A stretch of DNA of 64,000 nt from Streptomyces sp. NBC_01498 (GTDB lineage Bacteria > Actinomycetota > Actinomycetes > Streptomycetales > Streptomycetaceae): positions 3,286,001 through 3,350,000 of the forward strand of contig NZ_CP109598.1 in NCBI RefSeq assembly GCF_036327775.1. The letters are read 5' to 3'. Shown one piece after another: positions 1-6,720 of this stretch. The notes beneath the pieces are model-generated. The model saw nothing but the letters and a program-made list of their open reading frames with translations. It had not been told where the DNA came from and searched no databases. Each line of letters starts with the position of its first letter. Position 1 is the first letter of the stretch. The position numbers and the translations under genes are program-made.

Positions 1-247
1 CCCGCTCAACGTTCGCCTTGATCTCTGCCGTCAGCGCGTCGTTCGTGGCCATGTGGATCTTCTCCCCTGTGTCCCGGTTCTCAATGGTGATCTCAAGCTC
101 CGACTCGCGCAGTCGCGCGGTGCGGAACATGTCCAACGCGGCCTTCGTCGCGTCCTCTTCGGAATCGTGAGCGTTGGCGCCCTTGATCCCGCTCCCGACC
201 CAGACGAACAACAGCCGCCACGGCAGGCGTTGACCCTTCTTCGGCAT
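1..247 (-). CDS. Hypothetical phage protein, cut by window edge
   Basis: An open frame starts at ATG 247 (MPKKGQRLPWRL) and runs off the left edge, giving at least 82 residues. It begins with a short basic stretch. A segment follows that reads like a small DNA- or nucleotide-related phage accessory protein (DSEEDATKAALDMFRTARL, then ENRDTGEKIHMATNDALTAE). I do not recognise the family. It is the next gene downstream of the dNMP kinase in the phage transcription direction. The spacer between them carries two inverted repeats, so it may have its own control. Confidence 0.5.
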   Translation of the reverse strand, partial: MPKKGQRLPWRLLFVWVGSGIKGANAHDSEEDATKAALDMFRTARLRESELEITIENRDTGEKIHMATNDALTAEIKANVER

Positions 248-316
248 GGTTGCCCTTCTCAGGTTTCACCGCGCCCGGCGTTCCCCCCGGCCCGCGTTTT
301 CAGAAAAACCGTAGCA

Positions 317-346
317 CCGAATCCAGATTCTTGTTACCGGATTCGG
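317..346. promoter_or_regulatory. Inverted repeat CCGAATCC-N14-GGATTCGG
   Basis: Perfect 8-bp arms at 317-324 and 339-346 are separated by 14 bases, one base before a phage palindrome at 348-363. It sits about 70 bases upstream of the start at 247. It could be an operator or an RNA hairpin; the long spacer fits a dimer site two helical turns wide. Confidence 0.4.
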
Positions 347-347
347 C

Positions 348-363
348 CTACTCACGTGAGTAG
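348..363. repeat. Phage palindrome copy A
   Basis: Perfect 16-bp palindrome CTACTCACGTGAGTAG in the spacer between the dNMP kinase gene and the left-edge gene. It is one of at least six copies of the same element inside the prophage. Confidence 0.75.
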
Positions 364-380
364 CTTGGGACATGACGAAG

Positions 381-406
381 GCCCCCCACCCGGTCGGGGT
401 GAGGGG
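381..406 (-). terminator. Probable terminator after dNMP kinase gene
   Basis: On the minus strand, directly after the stop at 414, an 11-bp G/C-rich stem with one mismatch and a 4-base loop forms (GCCCC.CACCC with GGGTG.GGGGC), followed by CTTCGTC. The position just after the gene supports a terminator, although the T-run is weak. Confidence 0.5.
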
Positions 407-413
407 CGTTCCG

Positions 414-992
414 CTACTCGCGCCTGAGAAGCCGGTCTGTGGCTTCGCGCAGCTCGGAGAAGGTGCCGTTGTTCGTGATGGTCAGGTCCGCCGGATACCC
501 GTCAAGGTCGGTCTCACTCACGTGGTCGCCGTTGGTTCCCAGGTTCCGGACGCTGGCCCGGTTCACCCGTACGAGGGTGAACCCCCGGTTCTTCAGGGCT
601 TCGTACTCGTTGGCGTGGCGGACGTCGGTGACGACCACCGGCATGGTCAGCACGTCGGCGGCGGCCACCTTGTCCATGGCGAGCGTCAGCCAGTAGTCGG
701 GGTCCTGGTTACGTACCGCCTGCCCCATGCGCTGAAGGGTGCGGCGGATCTCCGGGCTCCGGACCTTGGCCTCTTCCCAGCCCCACCGGTTGACGATGTC
801 GGCCAGGCGGACGGGGACGGGGCCGTACCCGGCGGGCTCGTACTTGACGACCGGATCGATACGGAGGGCCATCTCCTTGAGCGGGTCCGCGAAGGCCACG
901 CGCGTGAACCCCCATGAGTGCACGAGTCGGCTGCCGACGGTGTCCTTGCCGGCCCCGGCCCGGCCCATGAGTGCGATGTTTCGGTACGGCAT
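414..992 (-). CDS. Deoxynucleoside monophosphate kinase-like P-loop protein
   Basis: This 192-residue protein has a Walker A motif near the N terminus (GRAGAGKDT, residues 10-18). An adenylate-kinase-like core follows, with FADPLKE and a basic lid-like stretch (EIRRTLQRMGQAVRNQDPDYW), then VVVTDVRHANEYEAL, matching phage dNMP kinases. The likely role is phosphorylation of dNMPs to supply phage DNA synthesis. It lies downstream of the lysis genes in the transcription direction and ends in a hairpin. Length and motif order fit the family well; substrate specificity cannot be read from sequence. Confidence 0.8.
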   Translation of the reverse strand: MPYRNIALMGRAGAGKDTVGSRLVHSWGFTRVAFADPLKEMALRIDPVVKYEPAGYGPVPVRLADIVNRWGWEEAKVRSPEIRRTLQRMGQAVRNQDPDYWLTLAMDKVAAADVLTMPVVVTDVRHANEYEALKNRGFTLVRVNRASVRNLGTNGDHVSETDLDGYPADLTITNNGTFSELREATDRLLRRE

Positions 993-1043
993 CCCGGTCC
1001 CTTCGGTGAGTGGTTCTCACCGGGGCTCTGGGGAGTCGATTGC

Positions 1044-1250
1044 CTACGGCCGGTACTGCCCGGAGTACGCGGCCCGGGTCTTGTGGTCCTCAAGGCGCTG
1101 GACTGCTTCACCAGTGCCCAGCACCGCAGCGACCACGCCCAGGATGAGCGCGGACGGCAGTTCCGGGGCGTAGTGGGCCACGAGTGCCAGGAGCGCCACG
1201 GCCACGGTGTAGATCCGGGCAGCGTGCTTCTGTACGAACTCCACGATCAT
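1044..1250 (-). CDS. Small holin-like membrane protein
   Basis: A 68-residue protein starting MIVEFVQKHAARIY at 1250, chosen because AAGGGGA precedes it; a longer reading from 1346 has no support. A hydrophobic stretch (YTVAVALLALVAHYAPELP) followed by ALILGVVAAVLGTGEAV gives two possible membrane segments, then a charged tail (RLEDHKTRAAYSGQYRP). Size, topology and position next to the amidase fit an actinophage holin that permeabilises the membrane for the endolysin. Holins vary greatly, so the call rests on context. Confidence 0.7.
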   Translation of the reverse strand: MIVEFVQKHAARIYTVAVALLALVAHYAPELPSALILGVVAAVLGTGEAVQRLEDHKTRAAYSGQYRP

Positions 1251-1358
1251 GCGGATTCCCCTTGCTAGTTGCTGTGCGTGATGATGTGCGGCGCGGCGTG
1301 GGCCAGCTCGTCCACGCGGGCGTGGGTTCGCCGCTTCCGGCGGCACGCCGGGTGACGG

Positions 1359-2117
1359 TCAGACGTTCGGGACGCGGAGCTTGGCCCAGCTCGTGGCACC
1401 CGGCCACCCGTCCGCGTCGGCCCCGGTGTAGCCCAACTTGCTCTGCCACTTCTGGTAGGACTTCCGGTCCGCTTCCGTCCAGCGCGGTCCCGGGCCGTCC
1501 GCGTACGCGGAACACCCCTCCGCCACGAGCCGGCGACCCATGGCCGTGACGATGGGACTGTTCGGGCTCTTCCTGAAGAAGTCCGCGCCGGGGAAGGGCT
1601 CCAGAGCCTGGGAGGAGCTGCCCGCAATCTTCTTCGCGCGCTTCAGGATCTCCGGGAGCTGAGCGACCACGCGGGACCCGGGACACGACGGGTGTCCACC
1701 CCAGGCGCTTCCGCCCATGGCGTGATAGCCCAGGCCGCGCCCGTTCGGGTCGGTGGTGAGCTGAAGCGGGACGCCGTGGATCTTGTGGGCCCAGGCGAGC
1801 ACTTCGGCGCACCGGGTGAGCTGGGCGTCCGTGAGCGAATCGCCCCCGCGTCCTTCGTTCTCGACGCTGAGCCATGTCCTGTTGCCGCCGGACTGGGCCC
1901 AGGCTCTGTTTGCCGTGTCCACCCACTGGCAGAGCTGACCGGCGCGGCTCGTGCCGAAGTGGGACGACGCCTGTGCGGCAGGGTTGCGGAACCAGGAATC
2001 GGTACCGCCGTAGGTTCCGTCCATGATGTGGATCACCACACCCCGGACGGAGGCTTGCCCCCCGGCCGTGTAGTTGGTTGGAATGGGCTTCCATGTTGCC
2101 CCGGTGAATCGCGCCAT
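1359..2117 (-). CDS. Endolysin: N-acetylmuramoyl-L-alanine amidase with C-terminal binding domain
   Basis: 252 residues starting MARFTGATWKPIP at 2117, preceded by GAGGGGG. Residues 1-150 form a PGRP/amidase_2-type domain: VVIHIMDGTYGGTDSWF holds the first zinc histidine, followed by SSHFGTSRAGQLCQWVD, LSVENEG, and GYHAMGGSAWGGHPSCPGS with later metal-binding residues. The last ~70 residues (FFRKSPNSPIVTAMGRRLV to WPGATSWAKLRV) resemble a peptidoglycan-binding module of the PGRP-associated type. It cleaves the amide bond between muramic acid and the stem peptide at lysis. It lies next to the holin. Confidence 0.9.
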   Translation of the reverse strand: MARFTGATWKPIPTNYTAGGQASVRGVVIHIMDGTYGGTDSWFRNPAAQASSHFGTSRAGQLCQWVDTANRAWAQSGGNRTWLSVENEGRGGDSLTDAQLTRCAEVLAWAHKIHGVPLQLTTDPNGRGLGYHAMGGSAWGGHPSCPGSRVVAQLPEILKRAKKIAGSSSQALEPFPGADFFRKSPNSPIVTAMGRRLVAEGCSAYADGPGPRWTEADRKSYQKWQSKLGYTGADADGWPGATSWAKLRVPNV

Positions 2118-2200
2118 GCGCGCCCCCTCGTTTCGTGCCGTGCCCCCGCCCGAAGGCCGGACAGGGGCGTGCACTGGGGGTCTGGTGGGTCGATTGCCCA

Positions 2201-3682
2201 CTACGCGAGTGCGGCCCAGAACCGGTTGGAACCGTTCTCCACGGAGGCGAGCGCGAGAGTGGCGGGGGCCGACGTCGGGGCCGTGCCGGAGAAGGAGCCA
2301 TACCGCTTGACGTTGTTGAGCCCGAAGACGTTCGGCGGGGCACTGTACGCGGAGTCCGCGCAGAGCATCATGGGCCCGTCCTGGGTCGTGGTGTTGTACC
2401 TGAAGGACCACGCCACGTAGTAAGTCCCGGCAGGCAGTGACGGGCTCGTGGTGAGGGGTGCGGCCACGGTCTGGCCGCCCGCGTTGTGCACCCCGGCAAC
2501 CACGGTCTCGCCGGTCAGTGCGGCTGTGGTCGCCACGCGGGTGCCGGACGCGTTGTAGACCGCTGCCCAGGAGCCGGCGAGCATGCCGCCCGCGTAACCT
2601 CCGAAGTGCCAACAGACCTTGGAAATGGTCTGGGTGCTCTTGAGGGAGACAGCCGTGACCCGTTGCGTGGCGTTGCCCGGGTAGAGGGGTGTACTCAGCC
2701 CAACCGCCGGGTCGAACGCCCATGCCTTCAGGCCGAGGTCACTGGGCTCCCACATGTGGTCCGTGGGTACTTCCGGCGGGAGCTGGGCCAGCGGCAGACG
2801 GGATGCGCCGTCCAGCGACGCGACGCCGTTCGCGGCTCCCCTGGCGGACGCGGCAACGGCGGACACGTCGGAGGCGGTAAGCGTGACGTCCGGTCCCGGC
2901 TTCCCGTTGACGGTTGTGACGGCTCCGGCCGGGACGGGGAGTTGGGACGAAGGGACCTTGCCGGTCTCGTCCAGTGCCGCCACCCCTCCCGGCGCTCCCC
3001 GGTCCGTGGCCGCGACGGCGCCGATGTCGGAGGCGAGAAGCGTAATGTCCGGAGAGCCCGCGCCCCTGCCGTTGACAGTGACGACGATGTCCGGACCCAG
3101 GCTCCCGTTGACGGAGCTGACGGAGCCCTCCCCGGGGTCGCCCTTGTCGCCCTTCGGGCCGGGGACGGTACTGGCCGGGCCCGTATCACCCGGATCACCC
3201 TTCGGCCCCGGAACCGTGCTGGCCGGCCCCGTGTCGCCCCGTTCACCCTTCGGCCCTTCCGGGCCCATGGGCCCCGGCTCACCCTGTGGCCCAGGTACGG
3301 GGACGTAGTCCGGGGTGGCCGGATCGGCGGGCGCCACATCGGCAAGGTCCACGTCCGGGACGTCCGCAGGCAGCAACAGGGCGAAGACCCGGGAGCCCAC
3401 CACCCCGGCAAGGTTCTCCTTGACGGTGTAGGCCCAGCCGGTGGGATTCATGTCCGGGGCGTCCGTCGCGGGCAGCGTCACGGAGAAGGCCCCGTTCTCG
3501 TCCAGGGCCGCGACGACGGGCCCGGCAAGGAACAGGTCCGAGGCGGGAAAAGTGAGGAGTCCGGGGGCGGTGAAGGTGATGGTCCCGCTGAGGGGGCGCC
3601 CATCGGGGCGCCGGTAGCGGCCGTGGACGCCCACGGTCGGAATGGTGGGCGGCAGCGGGTTCGGGTCGGTCGGTGTGTTCAT
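2201..3682 (-). CDS. Tail fibre protein with collagen-like Gly-X-Y segment
   Basis: 493 residues starting MNTPTDPNPLPPT at 3682, after GGGGGAAGC; an upstream ATG at 3706 overlaps a palindrome and is less likely. An N-terminal beta-rich domain (residues 1-125) is followed by about 50 residues of Gly-X-Y repeats (GPQGEPGPMGPEGPKGERG and two PGPKGD..GDTGPASTV units). Two tandem modules follow, of the form VNG..GPDI/VTLxASDxxAVAAxxRGAxxGVAxLD. The C-terminal domain (about 330-493) would bind the host surface. Trimeric collagen-like stalks are common in actinophage fibres. Palindrome B lies just upstream. Confidence 0.85.
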   Translation of the reverse strand: MNTPTDPNPLPPTIPTVGVHGRYRRPDGRPLSGTITFTAPGLLTFPASDLFLAGPVVAALDENGAFSVTLPATDAPDMNPTGWAYTVKENLAGVVGSRVFALLLPADVPDVDLADVAPADPATPDYVPVPGPQGEPGPMGPEGPKGERGDTGPASTVPGPKGDPGDTGPASTVPGPKGDKGDPGEGSVSSVNGSLGPDIVVTVNGRGAGSPDITLLASDIGAVAATDRGAPGGVAALDETGKVPSSQLPVPAGAVTTVNGKPGPDVTLTASDVSAVAASARGAANGVASLDGASRLPLAQLPPEVPTDHMWEPSDLGLKAWAFDPAVGLSTPLYPGNATQRVTAVSLKSTQTISKVCWHFGGYAGGMLAGSWAAVYNASGTRVATTAALTGETVVAGVHNAGGQTVAAPLTTSPSLPAGTYYVAWSFRYNTTTQDGPMMLCADSAYSAPPNVFGLNNVKRYGSFSGTAPTSAPATLALASVENGSNRFWAALA

Positions 3683-3705
3683 GCTTCCCCCATGAAAAAG
3701 GGGCA

Positions 3706-3733
3706 TCCGACCTACTCACGTGAGTAGGTCGGA
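3706..3733. repeat. Phage palindrome copy B (28 bp, perfect)
   Basis: A perfect 28-bp palindrome centred on 3719/3720 with core CTACTCACGTGAGTAG, the longest copy. It ends 24 bases before the start of the fibre gene and lies just after the stop of the 81-residue gene upstream. Confidence 0.85.
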
Positions 3734-3745
3734 CACCCTGTTGAG

Positions 3746-3991
3746 CTACGGACGAGCGAGGAGTTCAGCGACCTGGGCGCGGAGTTCGGCGTTCTCACGC
3801 CGCAGCTCCTTGACCTGTTCGCGCAGCTCGATCAGTTCTTCCGCCTGCCGCTCCGCCTTGCTGGCCCAGGCTTCCGCCTCTTCCCGCCAGGCGGCGCGCA
3901 TCCCGGTCTTCCACCGGTGAAGCACCATGCCGACGAAGACCAGCAGCGGAGCGACGATTTCGGCGGCCCCGTAGAAGCGGGCCAGATCCAT
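3746..3991 (-). CDS. Small TM plus coiled-coil phage protein
   Basis: 81 residues with one predicted membrane segment (IVAPLLVFVGMVLH, residues 12-25). A long charged coiled coil with heptad spacing follows (AEELIELREQVKELRRENAEL, ending AQVAELLARP). GGGGGC precedes the ATG, which lies 8 bases after the stop of the upstream gene. The layout resembles phage spanin-like or second-holin proteins, or a small baseplate-associated membrane protein. I do not assign a function; its position between tail and fibre genes suggests late expression. Confidence 0.65.
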   Translation of the reverse strand: MDLARFYGAAEIVAPLLVFVGMVLHRWKTGMRAAWREEAEAWASKAERQAEELIELREQVKELRRENAELRAQVAELLARP

Positions 3992-3999
3992 ACCGCCCC

Positions 4000-4824
4000 C
4001 TAAACTCCGAAGTCAGGCTCAGTGATGTCCGGGTCGCGGCCCCATCCGCCGTTGGTCCCGCGTATCCACGCCCAGCCCTTCGCGGTGGCCTCCGGGATGC
4101 GTTCCGCCGGGAGACCGACGCAGTAGTGCATGGCCGAAATGCTGTAACTCCCGTGAAGCTCGTTGTCCGGGACGATGTCCGGGATCGTCACCCACCCCCC
4201 GCTCACGCCGGGCCGGGTCTTCGGCAGCACCATGGTTTCGTAGGTCTCGTTGTTCGACATTTCCAGCGCTCCGCCGGTGCCGGGGGCCGCCCGGCTCGTC
4301 AGCTTGTGGAAGCCGAAGACGTCGCGGGTGCTGGGCGTGTATTCCTCGGGGCCGACCTTGTACCGGTGCTGAACCTCGATGGTGTAGATCGTGGTGTCGT
4401 CCGCGTAGTCCCAGCCGTACGGGATGCCGTGAACCCACCTCATGACCACCACGCCGATGGTCCGGGCGGGAAGTCCGGTCAGGTTGAGCACACTGGACGC
4501 GCTGACGATCTCCCTTTCGGCCCGGCCGGTGTGCCGGTAGGCCGCAAGCCGGACTTCCGCCTCACGCCTGCCGGGGGTGAGCCAATCGGTGATGAACTTG
4601 ATCTCCACGCGGTCGAATGTCATGCCGGTGACGTTGGCGATGCCGACGGACGACCACACGTTCCCGCCCACCGCCGGGCGCCCCTGGGCCGCCCACTCCA
4701 CCACCGGGTACCGGTCGAACCGGTTCACCGGGACGGGGGCGCGCTCGATCGCGGACAGCCGGCGCCTGACCTCCGCAAGCTCGTTCACCAGCGACGGCGG
4801 GACGTTGTTAGCTTGGGTTGGCAT
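4000..4824 (-). CDS. Minor tail/baseplate protein, unassigned
   Basis: 274 residues. The N terminus contains a short helical stretch (LVNELAEVRRRLSAIERAP). Beta-rich sequence follows, with repeated hydrophobic strands (WSSVGIANVTGMTFDRVEIKF; EVRLAAYRH). It overlaps the upstream tail gene by 17 bases, indicating translational coupling. Position between the Gp37-like protein and the fibre suggests a baseplate or fibre-attachment part. No enzymatic motif is visible. The start is the ATG inside the 3' end of the previous gene. Confidence 0.7.
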   Translation of the reverse strand: MPTQANNVPPSLVNELAEVRRRLSAIERAPVPVNRFDRYPVVEWAAQGRPAVGGNVWSSVGIANVTGMTFDRVEIKFITDWLTPGRREAEVRLAAYRHTGRAEREIVSASSVLNLTGLPARTIGVVVMRWVHGIPYGWDYADDTTIYTIEVQHRYKVGPEEYTPSTRDVFGFHKLTSRAAPGTGGALEMSNNETYETMVLPKTRPGVSGGWVTIPDIVPDNELHGSYSISAMHYCVGLPAERIPEATAKGWAWIRGTNGGWGRDPDITEPDFGV

Positions 4825-5878
4825 TGCTGAACAACTCCTTACTGGCGAGCGCCAGGCGGATCGTCTCCGTACCGTTCGCGTCCACCGCCGTGGTGCACTC
4901 GGTCACCGCGAATTCGTCAAGGAAGGCCACGTATCCGGCGTCCACGTCCACGGCCACGTAGTCGCCGGGGACGAAGTCCAGCGGCCCGAAGTCACCGGGG
5001 TAGAGGGTCAGTTCCGGGATGGCGGTGGGCACCGAACCCGCGTTGACGGTGGCCTGTGCCTTGCCAATGAGGGTCTGGGTTTCCTTCACGTCCGCGTACG
5101 TGCCGACCGTGACGCGCTCGGGCATCCGCGCGGCAAGCTCAGCGTTCTCGAAGATCCCTACGAGCTTTTCACCGTTGCCCTTGTCGGCTCCGGTCGCGTA
5201 GGCCACGGTGCACAGCGCCGTTGAGTCGTAACTGACCTGGGTGACGTCGCAGTTCGCGCGGTGGGTCAGTGTCCGCGTCGCGGAGCCCGCCCGGCTCGTG
5301 ATGACGAACCGGTGGCCCACCCTGACGTTCGGGGTGAGCCAGTACGGCACATAACGGAAGTTGAACCCGTTGATGTTGTCGGCCAGTTCCTCAATGGCCT
5401 CACCGGCGTTCTTCAGCTCGTACCGGGTCCACACGCTTGTTCTCTTGGCTCCGGTGGTCGTCACGGTGTCCGTGGCCGTGCCGATGCCGTTGTCCGCGTT
5501 GAAGTAGGCGAACCACGATTTGAGGATGTCCGCCTGTTCGACTGTGCGGGAGGTCCAGCCGTTGGCGAAGACCCGGCCCTTGTAGTGGGAGTGGAAGCCG
5601 GAGGCTCCCAGGGAGAGCGTGCCCGCCTCGATGTCTGCGGAGGCGGTCCACACGATCCCGCCCCACACCGGGGCCCCGTCCCGCAGGATGACGAGCCCGC
5701 TGACACCCGGGCTCAGCGTCTCCGGGTTGGCCTCCGGCGCGAACAGGGGGATTCCCACTGTGGCGGAACCGGTGGCGTTCAGCGTGTGCGTGAATGAAAT
5801 GCCCGTGACCGGAAGGCGGGTGACCACCACACCGGTTTTCACGTTGGTCTGAACGACGGTGTACCTGGGCGCGGCCAT
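4808..5878 (-). CDS. Tail-associated protein (Gp37-like/baseplate hub)
   Basis: 356 residues starting MAAPRYTVVQTNVKTG at 5878, where TGATG joins it to the stop of the upstream distal tail gene. The sequence begins with strands typical of baseplate proteins (TGVVVTRLPVTGISFTHTLN), then GLVILRDGAPVWGGIVW and later RVGHRFVITSR. The C-terminal segment (YPGDFGPLDFVPGDYVAVDV) resembles OB-like folds in tail hub proteins. Order after tape measure and Dit fits the Siphovirus Gp37-like/Tal position. The assignment is by order and general pattern rather than catalytic motif. Confidence 0.7.
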   Translation of the reverse strand: MAAPRYTVVQTNVKTGVVVTRLPVTGISFTHTLNATGSATVGIPLFAPEANPETLSPGVSGLVILRDGAPVWGGIVWTASADIEAGTLSLGASGFHSHYKGRVFANGWTSRTVEQADILKSWFAYFNADNGIGTATDTVTTTGAKRTSVWTRYELKNAGEAIEELADNINGFNFRYVPYWLTPNVRVGHRFVITSRAGSATRTLTHRANCDVTQVSYDSTALCTVAYATGADKGNGEKLVGIFENAELAARMPERVTVGTYADVKETQTLIGKAQATVNAGSVPTAIPELTLYPGDFGPLDFVPGDYVAVDVDAGYVAFLDEFAVTECTTAVDANGTETIRLALASKELFSNANPS

Positions 5879-6681
5879 CACACCCACCGGTCCCGCCACG
5901 AGAAGACCGCCGTGGTCGCCCGGGTGACGGCGCCGCTCGTGAGGCTGAGACGGTGCTCCCCGAAGCCGTATTCGGGCCACACGGACCCGGGGGTGATCCG
6001 GTCGTTGAACAGGGTTCCGGTGTCCGTCGAAGTCAGCCTCTGGGCAGGTGAGTTGATCGTGAACCCGCCGGCCAACGGGTTCATCCCGAAGAACTGACCC
6101 GTGATCTCGTCCGTGAGGACACAGTCCTTGGCGTTGTCCAGCACGATCACCGGCAGCGCGGGAACGGAACCCGGGGAGGTGAAGCGGAGCTTCGGGGCGG
6201 TCCCCTGCCACGGGCTGGACAGGGTCAGCGTGGTCACCGCGTCCGCGTAGATGTGCGGGTCCGTGGCGAACAGTTCGACCACCACGTTGCACACGCGGTG
6301 AGCAAAATTCAGGTCGATGGGGCCGGAGCGCTTGCGCGGCCGGGCGTTGACGAACGCGGCGGCTCCGGCGGCAAGGCCCGGGAACCGGAACCTGAAGGGC
6401 CGTTCCGGTCCGGCCGGGGCGAACGCGGCGTAGACGTGGCTCAGTGCCCGGTCGTACTCCTCGTCCGTGGCGCCGTAGACCTCGACGGTCAGGGTCACCG
6501 GCCGCCCGTTCAGGTAGTCGTCACCGGGGTAGAGCCCGTGTTGCTGCACAAGGGTGAGGTCCGAAGAGCGCACGTCGGGCAGGGACACGAGACCGTCAAC
6601 GGCCACGATGGATATGGCGGAGTCGGGTTCCCCCATGACGAGCCCGCCGTATTCGGCGGTCCAGCTTTCCAACTCCGCCAC
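5878..6681 (-). CDS. Distal tail protein (Dit-like)
   Basis: 267 residues. The N terminus has the usual Dit pattern (SAISIVAVDGLVSLPDVRSS, then DLTLVQQHGLYPGDDYLNGR). A receptor-binding-like middle follows (PFRFRFPGLAAGAAAFVNAR), and a C-terminal galectin-like region. The protein would form the ring joining tail tube to baseplate. It directly follows the tape measure gene across palindrome C and is coupled to the next gene by one shared base. A GGAGGGGGGACGG stretch lies upstream of the GTG start region. Confidence 0.75.
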   Translation of the reverse strand: MAELESWTAEYGGLVMGEPDSAISIVAVDGLVSLPDVRSSDLTLVQQHGLYPGDDYLNGRPVTLTVEVYGATDEEYDRALSHVYAAFAPAGPERPFRFRFPGLAAGAAAFVNARPRKRSGPIDLNFAHRVCNVVVELFATDPHIYADAVTTLTLSSPWQGTAPKLRFTSPGSVPALPVIVLDNAKDCVLTDEITGQFFGMNPLAGGFTINSPAQRLTSTDTGTLFNDRITPGSVWPEYGFGEHRLSLTSGAVTRATTAVFSWRDRWV

Positions 6682-6694
6682 GTCCGTCCCCCCT

Positions 6695-6720
6695 CCGACC
6701 TACTCACGTGAGTAGGTCGG
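6695..6720. repeat. Phage palindrome copy C (26 bp, perfect)
   Basis: A perfect 26-bp palindrome centred on 6707/6708 with core CTACTCACGTGAGTAG, exactly filling the gap between the tape measure stop at 6721 and the ribosome-binding region of the distal tail gene. Confidence 0.85.
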
